From contig CAJBPJ010000215.1 in assembly GCA_903957465.1 (NCBI GenBank), positions 1 to 38,249 of the forward strand: a stretch of 38,249 nucleotides of DNA, in the 5' to 3' direction. The position numbers and the translations under genes were made by a program. Positions 16,941-24,302 of this stretch are shown here, one piece after another (the first letter of the stretch is position 1; each line of letters starts with the position of its first letter). Below the pieces are notes generated by a model. That model searched no databases, had not been told where the DNA came from, and saw only the letters and a list, made by a program, of their open reading frames with translations. The DNA comes from an uncultured Opitutia bacterium (GTDB taxonomy: Bacteria; Verrucomicrobiota; Verrucomicrobiia; Opitutales; UBA953).

Positions 16941-18739
16941 CGTTCAGCAAAACTGCGGGTTGGCGCAGTCGACACGGGGGGAATTTCTAACCGTTTAATA
17001 CACCGCTCGGCAATCCGACGGAAAATGGGGGCAGAAACTTTACCGCCGTAGGCCACCCCAGGCATATTCGGCTCGTCTACGACCACCGTGATGGCAATGC
17101 GCGGATTGGATGCAGGGAAAAATCCTGAGAAAGATGCAACGTGCTTGGTTGTCGAGTAACGTCCGTCGACAAGCTTCTGGGTTGTCCCGGTTTTACCAGC
17201 GACATCGTAACCTGGAATCGCTGCATCCGGTGCCGTGCCTTCCTTTGAACAAACCGCTCGCAGCAAATCGGCGAGTTCATGCGCGGCACCCGCAGAGACT
17301 GCCCGGCCATGAATTCTCGGACTGTATTCAACCGAAATTGAGCCATCAGGATTTAATACTCGGCCAACAATCAACGGCCGCATCAACAAGCCGTCTGCAG
17401 CAATCGACGACATTGCCATGTGCATCTGGATGGGTGTCACGCTGATGGAGTGCCCCATCGGCAAACGCGAAATTGTTAAACCGTCCCACCGGGAAACCGG
17501 ACTTAATAAACCGCGGACTTCACCCCCATTACAGGCAATGCCGGTTTCGTCTCCAAATCCAAAAGCGTGGATGAGTTCAAAGTAGCGAGCTTCCCCCAAT
17601 GATTCTGCGTAACGCATACCAACCTGGACGGTACCGCGATTCGAAGACTCGCTGACAATCCGACTAATATCCGCTGAGCCCATGTGGTGCGAATCTGCCG
17701 GCATCGAAACCATACGCCCGCGATACGGTACGATATCAGACGAGCAGTTAAAAACTGAACGACGCGTAATAATACCTGCTTGCAGAGCGCCCGCGATCGT
17801 CACGATTTTGAAAACTGAGCCAGGCTCATACAGATCTGCTAAAGCTCGGTTGCGCTGCGAATCCAGCGGCGAAGCCTTGCGATCAGAGTACCGGTTTAAA
17901 TCAAAAGTCGGTGAACATGCTAATGCTAGAATCTTACCTGTACGCGGCTCACTGACAATTACCACGGCGCCTTTAGGCTGATACGCTGCGACGACTTCAG
18001 ATAATTCTTGTTCACAAAAACTCTGAATGACGGAGTCGACGGTTAACTCGATAGTCTGACCGTTGACCGCAGGGACATCCCGCAAACGTCGGGCAACAAC
18101 TTCGCGGCGACGACCATCACGCTCAGACTCAATCCAGCCATCCTGGCCTTTTAATAAATCATTAAACGATTTCTCCACGCCGCTTACCGCATCGCCATCT
18201 TGATTGATATAGCCAACAACATGGGCAGCGAGAGAACCCTGCGGGTACGTCCGGCGGAATTTTTCTTCGCAATAGAGCGCCTTAATACGAAAAGCCTCTA
18301 TCGCACGTTTAGAGGTTTCGTTGACTTCCTTGGAGAGAACAATCCAGCGCACCTCGCGGCGTGTGCCATCAGGAGTTGTGGGTTCACGCCAACGACTCGA
18401 TTCCGACATCGCCAGCACGACTTTAGACGTCGGTATATTCAGCAGCTTTGCTATCTCGACAGCACGCCCGCGGTCTTCAGGCAAAACGCATTGCGGATCG
18501 ATACCGACATCCCAAACCGTATCCGAAGCAGCGAGAAGATTTCCCTGACGATCCCGAATCTCACCTCGACGACTGGGGTGCTTGGTAACTTCGCGACGAG
18601 CTTCAATCGCATGGGCACGCAAACGCGGGCCATCAATCGCGTGAAGTTGTACCAACTTCCAAAGAAGTGCGCCGAATCCCAGCAAGACGAGGCACACCAA
18701 GGCGTGGAATCGAAAACGCCTGGCGTGAGTCAGGCTCAT
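16937..18739 (-). CDS. ftsI: FtsI (PBP3), class B penicillin-binding transpeptidase
   Basis: 600-residue bitopic transpeptidase that cross-links septal peptidoglycan. An N-terminal membrane segment (about 12-32) is followed by the pedestal domain, beginning with SRRGEIRDRQGNLLA, and the transpeptidase domain. Active-site motifs are all present: SxxK as SVFK in LYEPGSVFKIVT, SxN as SSN in VSESSNRGTV, and KTG in VAGKTGTTQK. No PASTA repeats follow; the tail is short. It lies between the FtsL-like gene and murE with ATGA overlaps on both sides, the standard ftsI position. Confidence 0.94.
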   Translation of the reverse strand: MSLTHARRFRFHALVCLVLLGFGALLWKLVQLHAIDGPRLRAHAIEARREVTKHPSRRGEIRDRQGNLLAASDTVWDVGIDPQCVLPEDRGRAVEIAKLLNIPTSKVVLAMSESSRWREPTTPDGTRREVRWIVLSKEVNETSKRAIEAFRIKALYCEEKFRRTYPQGSLAAHVVGYINQDGDAVSGVEKSFNDLLKGQDGWIESERDGRRREVVARRLRDVPAVNGQTIELTVDSVIQSFCEQELSEVVAAYQPKGAVVIVSEPRTGKILALACSPTFDLNRYSDRKASPLDSQRNRALADLYEPGSVFKIVTIAGALQAGIITRRSVFNCSSDIVPYRGRMVSMPADSHHMGSADISRIVSESSNRGTVQVGMRYAESLGEARYFELIHAFGFGDETGIACNGGEVRGLLSPVSRWDGLTISRLPMGHSISVTPIQMHMAMSSIAADGLLMRPLIVGRVLNPDGSISVEYSPRIHGRAVSAGAAHELADLLRAVCSKEGTAPDAAIPGYDVAGKTGTTQKLVDGRYSTTKHVASFSGFFPASNPRIAITVVVDEPNMPGVAYGGKVSAPIFRRIAERCIKRLEIPPVSTAPTRSFAER

Positions 18740-19113
18740 CGCAGGACACCCCCACCTTGATCAACAGGCTCTCGCACCGCACTATCCAGTGCAGCCATGC
18801 GTGGATTTAGGATCGCACTCGTAGCGGGATGTACAAAAGCAGGTCGCACCCAAATGACTTGGGTCGGCTCAGGTGGACGCAGGTCTTCACCCACACGTCG
18901 CTCAAGACTCAGTACGTCTTGGGCCTTGCTCCGCTCGCGCTCAATATAGGCTAACTCTTTTCGTCGCTCTTCAGTGGTTCTTTCGATCCGACGAATACGT
19001 TGACCGACTTCATCGGCTTGTAGCCGGACCTGCATCATCACAACCACGCCCACAACGCCCAAGGCAATCGTCGCAAATACGAAAAAGACTGCCCATGAAC
19101 GCAGTGAACTCAT
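18736..19113 (-). CDS. FtsL-like small bitopic division protein
   Basis: 125 residues: a short cytoplasmic start, one membrane segment (about 7-27, WAVFFVFATIALGVVGVVVMM), then a charged Arg/Glu-rich heptad region (about 30-75) likely to be a coiled coil, and a proline-containing tail. Sequence alone is not diagnostic because FtsL diverges quickly, but size, topology and place between rsmH and ftsI match FtsL. It would join FtsQ and an FtsB-like partner to activate FtsW and FtsI. ATGA overlaps with rsmH and ftsI. Confidence 0.7.
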   Translation of the reverse strand: MSSLRSWAVFFVFATIALGVVGVVVMMQVRLQADEVGQRIRRIERTTEERRKELAYIERERSKAQDVLSLERRVGEDLRPPEPTQVIWVRPAFVHPATSAILNPRMAALDSAVREPVDQGGGVLR

Positions 19114-20036
19114 CGAGTGAGGCGGCGAATGGCACGAAGCCGGGCAGAACGGCTCCGAGGGTTAATGTGGGTTTCAGCTTCTGCCGCCGAGATTGGTTTA
19201 CGTGTAAGCAACTCAGCTTGAACGACTCGCTGGTCTTGTGTGCGCGAGTCATCACGGTCAACAGGGCGACCACTCATTTCATTAAAGTAACGCTTCACGA
19301 TCCGGTCTTCCAAAGAGTGGAAAGCAATGACGGCTAACACACCGCCTGTGGATAAAGCGGCGAATGCTTTGGGTAGCGCTTCTTCAAGGGCACCTAATTC
19401 ATCATTCACCGCGATGCGGATACCTTGAAATGAACGCGTTGCTGGATGATTCCCGCGCGGGCCAGGTGGAGGTGGTGCCGCTTGAGCGATAAGCTCAGCC
19501 AGCGATGCGGTACGCGAAAGTTTACCTGTACCCCTTGCTGCGAGTATCGCACCGACCACGCGTCGCCAGCGAGGTTCTTCACCATAATCGCGAATGGCTT
19601 CTTCGATTTCTTCACGGCTAGCCGACTCGAGAAATTCAGCAGCCGAACGCCCAGACGTGGTATCCATCCGCATATCAGCGGGCCCATCATTACGGAAAGA
19701 GAAACCGCGTCCTGGCGTATCGAGCTGGTGTGAAGACACCCCTATGTCCATCAAAACACCGTCGAAAGACCCCGGGACGCGGTCAAGGTGACGAAAATTA
19801 ATTGGGTAAAACGAAAAACTTTTTTGGAAGCGGCTCGTGATCTCCGCAGCGCGATCTACCGCTTCCGGATCTTGATCGAGTGCGGTGACGTGGGCTCCAG
19901 CTGTTCGCGTTAAAATCGCCGTGGTGTGACCTCCGCCACCAAACGTGCAATCTAAGTACTTACCAGAACTACGTGGAGCCAACAGCACGAGAGTTTCCTC
20001 GAGCAGAACAGGGGCATGGACCGTAGGTGTGAACAA
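19110..20036 (-). CDS. rsmH: RsmH (MraW), 16S rRNA m4C1402 methyltransferase
   Basis: SAM-dependent methyltransferase acting on the 30S P-site cytidine. Motifs: HAPVLLEETL at the start, the SAM loop LDCTFGGGGHTTAIL, ALDQDPEAVDRA, then MDIGVSSHQLD and GFSFRNDGPADMRMD, and IAFHSLEDRIVKRYF near the end. The frame stays open upstream into mraZ without a clear ATG. I place the start at TTG 20036 (308 aa, beginning FTPTVHAPVLLEE), which gives the usual family length and lies 34 nt after the mraZ stop. TTG at 20069 is an alternative; neither has a Shine-Dalgarno, so the start is the uncertain part. Confidence 0.9.
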   Translation of the reverse strand: MFTPTVHAPVLLEETLVLLAPRSSGKYLDCTFGGGGHTTAILTRTAGAHVTALDQDPEAVDRAAEITSRFQKSFSFYPINFRHLDRVPGSFDGVLMDIGVSSHQLDTPGRGFSFRNDGPADMRMDTTSGRSAAEFLESASREEIEEAIRDYGEEPRWRRVVGAILAARGTGKLSRTASLAELIAQAAPPPPGPRGNHPATRSFQGIRIAVNDELGALEEALPKAFAALSTGGVLAVIAFHSLEDRIVKRYFNEMSGRPVDRDDSRTQDQRVVQAELLTRKPISAAEAETHINPRSRSARLRAIRRLTR

Positions 20037-20070
20037 GCTGTGAATAGTGTAAATAGATTTTGGATACAAC

Positions 20071-20535
20071 TTACAGACCGAGTTGGCGAAGGGCTTCCAG
20101 GATGGCGCGCGTCTGGGGAGAATCGCGATCAGGCCGCGGCGGATTCTGTCCGCGAATATGGAACGTCGTGAATGCGCCGCTAAAAATAACCTCACGACCA
20201 AGATTCGCTTGGGTGACGATACGGTCATTCAATGTGATGCGCCCGGTACGATCGCAACTAACCTCAATGCTGTTCTCACCCAACGTTGTCATCGCATCCA
20301 CTTTTGCAGGATCACTGATCGCAACCTGACGCGCTGCTTCGGCAATACGCGCCACCATCGCAGGCGGAAAAACAATCACACTTCCGACAGCGGGATGAAA
20401 AATGGCTAGGTAACTCTGACTTTCGAGTTCGTCCGACCGCCAGGCCGCCGGAATCGTCACACGATTTTTCTCGTCCACCTTGCCATGGTGGAGGCCTGTA
20501 AAGAGACCTTGATGATGTGGGTTGGGCGTTGACAT
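20071..20535 (-). CDS. mraZ: MraZ, transcriptional regulator of the dcw operon
   Basis: 154 residues with two AbrB/SpoVT-like half-domains, the first around HGKVDEKNRVTIPAAWR (about 17-33) and the second around VSCDRTGRITLNDRIV (about 92-107). MraZ binds short G-rich repeats upstream of its own gene and tunes dcw expression; four such repeats lie just upstream here (20557-20592), supporting autoregulation. It is the first gene of the cluster, as in most bacteria. No Shine-Dalgarno precedes the ATG at 20535. Confidence 0.94.
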   Translation of the reverse strand: MSTPNPHHQGLFTGLHHGKVDEKNRVTIPAAWRSDELESQSYLAIFHPAVGSVIVFPPAMVARIAEAARQVAISDPAKVDAMTTLGENSIEVSCDRTGRITLNDRIVTQANLGREVIFSGAFTTFHIRGQNPPRPDRDSPQTRAILEALRQLGL

Positions 20536-20556
20536 AGCTTATGCCGAGGGAAAGTA

Positions 20557-20592
20557 CCCCCTTTGAACCCACTTTCCCCCACATTGCCCCAC
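20557..20592 (-). promoter_or_regulatory. Putative MraZ operator: four G-rich repeats at 10-bp spacing
   Basis: On the minus strand the repeats read GTGGGGCAAT, GTGGGGGAAA, GTGGGTTCAA and then AGGGGGT. On the plus strand the CCCAC cores end at 20592, 20582 and 20572, with the degenerate fourth copy (CCCCT) ending at 20562: exact 10-bp steps. MraZ boxes in E. coli and Mycoplasma are tandem TGGG or GTGG-type elements spaced by about one helical turn, so the match in motif, spacing and place (22-57 nt before the mraZ start) is good. A further CCCC run at 20608-20611 is in the same phase two turns away. Confidence 0.8.
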
Positions 20593-20654
20593 TGGTCAAG
20601 CAATTTGCCCCAAACCCTGCCCTTTTACTTACTCACAAGCGCGATCCTCGGTTA

Positions 20655-20676
20655 ATTTGTAAATAAAACTACAAAT
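20655..20676. repeat. 22-bp inverted repeat, possible operator
   Basis: ATTTGTA at 20655-20661 and its exact reverse complement TACAAAT at 20670-20676, separated by 8 nt. The left arm extends into TTTGTAAAT, whose reverse complement ATTTACAAA also occurs at 20692-20700. The symmetry and size suit a dimeric DNA-binding protein. No T-run follows, so it does not look like a terminator. Function inferred only from the symmetry and position. Confidence 0.5.
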
Positions 20677-20690
20677 CGTTAATAAACATA

Positions 20691-20723
20691 TATTTACAAA
20701 GTATTTAACACATATTTAACTAA
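20691..20723. repeat. Three direct repeats of TATTTA(A)C at 11-bp spacing
   Basis: TATTTACAAAG, TATTTAACACA and TATTTAACTAA begin at 20691, 20702 and 20713, exactly 11 nt apart. They could be phased A/T tracts that bend DNA, an UP-like element for the leftward promoter, or protein-binding iterons. They lie between the inverted repeat and the lipoprotein gene in the most AT-rich part of the window. Confidence 0.5.
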
Positions 20724-20893
20724 AGGACCGTTTTTTAGGGTCTCTAGCCCTGGCGCGCAGATCTTCCGGCGTTCTTGTAGCAATGTATTAAGATAGTCAT
20801 TACAGAATCGCCTTTCTCGTGTATTTGAGGGCCTGCGGTTTGCATTTGCCATAGGGCTCAGGCTCTGCTTTCACAGTACATCGAACCTACGCC

Positions 20894-21325
20894 ATGAAGC
20901 ACATCCTGCCTATCCTCACCCTCGTCTCAACCTTAGCCATTACTGGCTGCACCACCGCGGTTGGCGTCGACAATCCTGATAACAGCTCAGCGAGCTGGTC
21001 GGGCGGAAGTCTCACAACCACTTACAAGTCCGACGTAACTGCAGTCTTTGTAGCGAGCAAGCGTGCCCTTGATGGCATGCGCGACCTCGGCATCCTTGGC
21101 CGCGTCGGCGAAACCGAGCACCGCTCGGGCGAAGGCGAATTAACCGGCGTGACCGTTTATGCACGTGCGATCGGTGACGTCCAAGTCACAATCGACATCA
21201 GCAAAGCGAGCGACAGCACTACAGGTGCTGACTGCACTTCAACCTCCGTCCGCTGGGGCACCCTTGGCAACTGCCAACAGAGCCAGCAGGTCATTCACCG
21301 CATTACCCAAAGTCTCGGCCGCTAA
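20894..21325 (+). CDS. Small lipoprotein, DUF3568-like
   Basis: 143 residues with a lipoprotein signal peptide: Lys/His at the start, a hydrophobic stretch and the lipobox ITGC with Cys19. The mature part has an Ala/Leu helix (VFVASKRALDGMRDLG) and alternating strands ending in TSTSVRWGTLGNCQQSQQVIHRITQ, resembling DUF3568 lipoproteins common in Verrucomicrobiota; the family call is from memory of the pattern and is moderate. Two further cysteines (in GADCTS and GNCQQ) could form a disulfide. No Shine-Dalgarno; a strong terminator follows, so it is probably a single-gene transcript. Function unknown. Confidence 0.75.
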   Translation: MKHILPILTLVSTLAITGCTTAVGVDNPDNSSASWSGGSLTTTYKSDVTAVFVASKRALDGMRDLGILGRVGETEHRSGEGELTGVTVYARAIGDVQVTIDISKASDSTTGADCTSTSVRWGTLGNCQQSQQVIHRITQSLGR

Positions 21326-21346
21326 TTACGGTCGACGGTTTTGAAT

Positions 21347-21381
21347 AACGCCGCCTGGCCACAAGCCTGGCGGCGTTTTTT
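21347..21381 (+). terminator. Rho-independent terminator after the lipoprotein gene
   Basis: AACGCCGCC pairs with GGCGGCGTT (9 bp), extended by three more G-C pairs across one T-T mismatch, with a 5-nt loop, followed directly by six T. It lies 21 nt after the lipoprotein stop and ends 22 nt before aroC, separating the two units. The clearest intrinsic terminator in the window. Confidence 0.92.
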
Positions 21382-21402
21382 CTGAACACCTCTTTCACCT
21401 CC

Positions 21403-22512
21403 ATGGGCAATATTCACGGTCATCTATTCCGCATCAGCACTTTTGGCGAAAGCCATGGCCCTGGAATTGGCGTCGTCATTGATGGCTGTCCTCCGCGCGT
21501 TCCCTTTGATCTCAAATTCCTACAAAGCGAACTAGCGCGTCGTCGGCCAGGCCAGAGCGATTTAACGACCGCGCGGAAAGAAGCTGATGCTGTGGAAATT
21601 CTTTCAGGTATATCCACCGATAACCTAACCCTAGGCAGTCCCATTGCCCTGTTAATCCGGAATACCGACCAGCGTCCTTCGGCCTATAAAGAAATGCAGA
21701 AGGCCTATCGTCCTTCGCACGCAGACTTCACCTATGATGCGAAGTACGGGATACGCGCCGTTGAAGGTGGTGGCCGAGCTTCTGCACGTGAAACCGCTGC
21801 GCGTGTCGCTGCCGGAGCCGTCGCTAAGACTATTTTACACCACGCTTGTGGAGCAAAAATTGTCGCTTGGGTCGAAAGCGTACAAGACATTCGCATGCCA
21901 GAGCCTGCGAAGTTGCCAACCGAGAAGTCAGTTGAAGCACACCCTAGTCGTTGCCCGCACCCAGCAACGGCTGCGCGCATCGAAGCACGCATCCGGGAAG
22001 CACGCTCCGAAGGCGATTCCGTTGGTGGCGTCATTCGCTGCGTCATTACCGGATTACCTGCAGGCCTTGGCGAACCCGTCTTTGATCGACTCGAGGCCGA
22101 CCTCGCAAAAGCCATGCTCTCGTTGCCCGCCACCAAGGGATTTGAAATCGGTAGTGGTTTTGCCGGCACATTACTTCGCGGCAGCCAACACAATGACGCC
22201 TTCGTCAAACGCAGCGGACGTATTCGTACAACAACCAATCGTTCAGGCGGAATCCAAGGCGGAATCTCCAACGGCGAAGACATAGATTTCCGTATCGCCT
22301 TTAAGCCGACCGCAACCGTCTTACGTCCACAAACCACTGTAGAGAAGTCAGGCAAATCAACAGAGATCTCAGCTAAAGGTCGCCACGACCCCTGCGTGCT
22401 CCCGCGGGCAGTTCCTATTGTTGAAGCAATGGCCGCCCTTGTTCTCGTCGACCACTGGATGCGTGACCGTGCACAAAATGCTTCGTTTGGTAAGTGCGGC
22501 CGCACCCGATGA
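21403..22512 (+). CDS. aroC: Chorismate synthase
   Basis: 369-residue FMN-dependent enzyme that converts EPSP to chorismate, the last common step of aromatic amino acid synthesis. N-terminal GHLFRISTFGESHGPGIGVVIDGCP, RRRPGQSDLTTARKE, the basic FMN/substrate block YGIRAVEGGGRASARETAARVAAGA and the C-terminal KPTATVL plus GRHDPCVLPRAVPIVEAMAALVL blocks are all characteristic. Length is normal. The start at 21403 has no Shine-Dalgarno. It overlaps the next gene by ATGA, so the two are probably co-translated. Confidence 0.96.
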   Translation: MGNIHGHLFRISTFGESHGPGIGVVIDGCPPRVPFDLKFLQSELARRRPGQSDLTTARKEADAVEILSGISTDNLTLGSPIALLIRNTDQRPSAYKEMQKAYRPSHADFTYDAKYGIRAVEGGGRASARETAARVAAGAVAKTILHHACGAKIVAWVESVQDIRMPEPAKLPTEKSVEAHPSRCPHPATAARIEARIREARSEGDSVGGVIRCVITGLPAGLGEPVFDRLEADLAKAMLSLPATKGFEIGSGFAGTLLRGSQHNDAFVKRSGRIRTTTNRSGGIQGGISNGEDIDFRIAFKPTATVLRPQTTVEKSGKSTEISAKGRHDPCVLPRAVPIVEAMAALVLVDHWMRDRAQNASFGKCGRTR

Positions 22513-23219
22513 AAGAACTATGCCTGGTGCTGGGGGTCACAGGCTCTCAGCGCACCGAGATTGCCCAAGATATCGCTACCTATGGTTGGCCAGAAGGACA
22601 AGTCGTGCGCGTTTTCACCCACGGGTTAACCACCGATGAAACCCATTGGTCAAACGTCTCAGGTAAGGTTTCTTTACCGCAACCTGGCGAGGAAAGAGCA
22701 GCCGTATTGGTAACGGATGGCCGGAACTCTCAGATTGACCAACTCGAAGCCCTCATTGCCGCCGCACCTGCTGCAGGCTGGGAGATTAAACGTATCGTCA
22801 CTGTCGTCGACCTTCCCTTGCTGCACCGAAGAGACGTGCTCTTGGATTGGTATCAAGCTTGCTTACATTTTTCAGATGCAGCCGTACTGGTCGGCCGGTC
22901 GGATATTCCCAATGCCTGGCTCAGCAATTTTCTAGAAAAACAACAGTCGGAGTCAGTTCCTTGCCTCATCTTCACTCTACCCAAGCGCGGGGGACTGCCC
23001 AATCCTGCACAAATTATTGAAGGCGACGCCCGGCGAATGAGTCATGTGTTAGATGACCTAGATGCTGTCGATGAAATGGAGTTCGACGAAGACAACTTGC
23101 CCGAAGAACCGTTCGACCTTGTTCGCAAGGTTGATCGATATTTCGAACGCGACATGCATGGTCGCCGCGTGCTAGGACTCGCTGATATTGTTCAGGTCCT
23201 ACGCGAAGAAGGACGCTAA
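22509..23219 (+). CDS. Conserved-looking protein of unknown function coupled to aroC
   Basis: 236 residues from the ATG at 22509, which overlaps the aroC stop. I do not recognise the family with confidence. The N-terminal LCLVLGVTGSQRTEIAQDI looks like a strand, glycine loop and helix of a P-loop or Rossmann fold, but there is no GKS/T. The middle has IKRIVTVVDLPLL followed by FSDAAVLVGRSDIPNAW, a pattern reminiscent of the distal half of CobW/P47K GTPases (VVD, then a NKxD-like site) with key residues missing. The C-terminal third is very acidic. It might be a degenerate GTPase; this is a weak inference. An alternative start at 22494 lies inside aroC. Confidence 0.7.
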   Translation: MKELCLVLGVTGSQRTEIAQDIATYGWPEGQVVRVFTHGLTTDETHWSNVSGKVSLPQPGEERAAVLVTDGRNSQIDQLEALIAAAPAAGWEIKRIVTVVDLPLLHRRDVLLDWYQACLHFSDAAVLVGRSDIPNAWLSNFLEKQQSESVPCLIFTLPKRGGLPNPAQIIEGDARRMSHVLDDLDAVDEMEFDEDNLPEEPFDLVRKVDRYFERDMHGRRVLGLADIVQVLREEGR

Positions 23220-23225
23220 GTCGGT

Positions 23226-23630
23226 TTAAGACTCCGAAAGGACAAGATCCATTAATTCCTCCAAGGAATCCGTGGTATCAAGATGCGGCGCTACAACCGT
23301 CGATTCAGAAAACGCAAAAGCTACCAAAGCATCGGCGTCTTCAAGATGGGGCGTAGAGACAATCACTTTATCATGGGCAGAAATCAAACGGGCAAAATCT
23401 GCTTCGTTGGGATTGAGGCCATCCGAAAGATTGCCAAGAAATAGTGCGAGCAATGCAGCACAACCTGCTAAGGGTGCAGAAATTGAAACCCAACGAATGA
23501 CCTTGCGGCGATGCGTATCGCGCTGGATTGCCACCATTACACGATTGGTAAATCCAGGAACCGTAAGTTCCCGGCGACGACGCAGGGCGTCGCGCAAAGG
23601 GGCTTCTAAGTTGGGATCGATGTCGTCCAT
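23226..23630 (-). CDS. Small single-TM protein, candidate anti-sigma factor
   Basis: 134 residues from the ATG at 23630. A charged cytoplasmic N-terminus (1-45) with a helical LRDALRRRRELTVPGFTNRVM stretch is followed by one membrane segment (about 46-67) and an outward acidic tail. It is encoded 45 nt after the ECF sigma gene on the same strand, the usual place for a membrane anti-sigma factor. No zinc-finger HxxxCxxC motif is present, so it is not a ZAS-type. The frame is open to a TTG at 23672, 3 nt after the sigma stop, which would add 14 residues. Role inferred from topology and context. Confidence 0.65.
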   Translation of the reverse strand: MDDIDPNLEAPLRDALRRRRELTVPGFTNRVMVAIQRDTHRRKVIRWVSISAPLAGCAALLALFLGNLSDGLNPNEADFARLISAHDKVIVSTPHLEDADALVAFAFSESTVVAPHLDTTDSLEELMDLVLSES

Positions 23631-23675
23631 AAACGGATGGGTTCTACGATAAAACCCCGTGGTTGGGACCAAGTT

Positions 23676-24245
23676 TCATGAAAGTGTGCGGAATTCATCC
23701 CCCATGGCTTTACGCAACTGTAGGCGTGCTCGGTGCACCCAAGTCTTCACAGAAGGAACCGAGACCTTCATAACCTTGCCAATCTCTTCATAGGAGAGGT
23801 CCTGTTGGACGAGTAAGAGGATGGCGGTGCGCTGTTCTTCTGGCAAAGCCTCCACTGCGTTCAGAAAGGCCTCTTGAATATCCGCAACTGCACGATTGGA
23901 GGCATGCGTATCATCGCCTCGTTCTGGAGCTAACTCCATCGGACTCGTTGGTTTTCGAGCCCTGCGTCGATACTCATTGAGCATCAAGTTGTGCGCGATG
24001 TGAAAAAGGAAGGTGCTGAGTTTGGCCTCTGGTCGCCAACGCGGCGCAGCGCGATGGAGCCTAACAAAAACCTCCAAAGCCAACTCTTCAGCCACCGCTT
24101 GGGCACCCAACTGCGAGGTCAAGAAGCCCACCAGCCGGCCATGATGCCGTTCCACAATCACCCGTAACGCGTCGCCATCGCCCGCCGCAACTAAAAGCAT
24201 TAAACGGCGGTCGTCTGCATCCGGATCCGACTCAGGAACGTCCAT
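23676..24245 (-). CDS. ECF-family RNA polymerase sigma factor
   Basis: 189 residues, typical for a group 4 sigma factor with only regions 2 and 4. Region 2 (about 13-100) includes VERHHGRLVGFL, a VAEELALEVFVRLHR -10-binding helix and KLSTFLFHIAHNLMLNEYRRRAR. Region 4 (about 125-182) includes ALPEEQRTAILLLVQQDLSYEEIGKVMKVSVPSVKTWVHRARLQLR, a helix-turn-helix for the -35 element. The ATG at 24245 is preceded at once by TATAATCAC, so a transcript could start at or near the AUG. It follows two HtrA-like genes and precedes the anti-sigma candidate. Confidence 0.93.
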   Translation of the reverse strand: MDVPESDPDADDRRLMLLVAAGDGDALRVIVERHHGRLVGFLTSQLGAQAVAEELALEVFVRLHRAAPRWRPEAKLSTFLFHIAHNLMLNEYRRRARKPTSPMELAPERGDDTHASNRAVADIQEAFLNAVEALPEEQRTAILLLVQQDLSYEEIGKVMKVSVPSVKTWVHRARLQLRKAMGDEFRTLS

Positions 24246-24248
24246 GTG

Positions 24249-24254
24249 ATTATA
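24249..24254 (-). promoter_or_regulatory. Perfect -10 hexamer TATAAT 3 nt before the sigma factor ATG
   Basis: The minus strand reads TATAAT-CAC-ATG. If used, transcription would begin at about the A of the start codon and the mRNA would be leaderless. I see no good sigma-70 -35 at 16-18 nt; GCAACC, similar to an ECF -35, lies 21 nt upstream. May be coincidental. Confidence 0.35.
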
Positions 24255-24302
24255 CAACACCGAGGTCTATGCCTAGGTTGCGAGAAAATAGATAAATCCG
24301 GG

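Larger units (their letters stand above)
20536..20893. promoter_or_regulatory. Divergent regulatory region between mraZ and a lipoprotein gene
   Basis: A 358-nt gene-free stretch that must hold the promoters of the dcw operon (leftward) and of the lipoprotein gene (rightward). Nearest mraZ are C-rich repeats read as the MraZ operator. The middle (about 20650-20725) is very AT-rich, unlike the rest of the window, with an inverted repeat and three phased direct repeats, listed separately. The part from 20740 to 20893 shows nothing I can name. I could not find a convincing -35/-10 pair for either direction. Confidence 0.7.

Noticed and set aside
20594..20599. TTGACC on the minus strand as a -35 for mraZ
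   Set aside because: No -10-like hexamer lies 16-18 nt downstream; the sequence there is the G-rich MraZ repeats.
21732..22505. 257-codon minus-strand open frame opposite aroC
   Set aside because: Shadow of a strongly conserved aroC coding sequence; the translation is Arg/Ser/Pro-rich without domain features.
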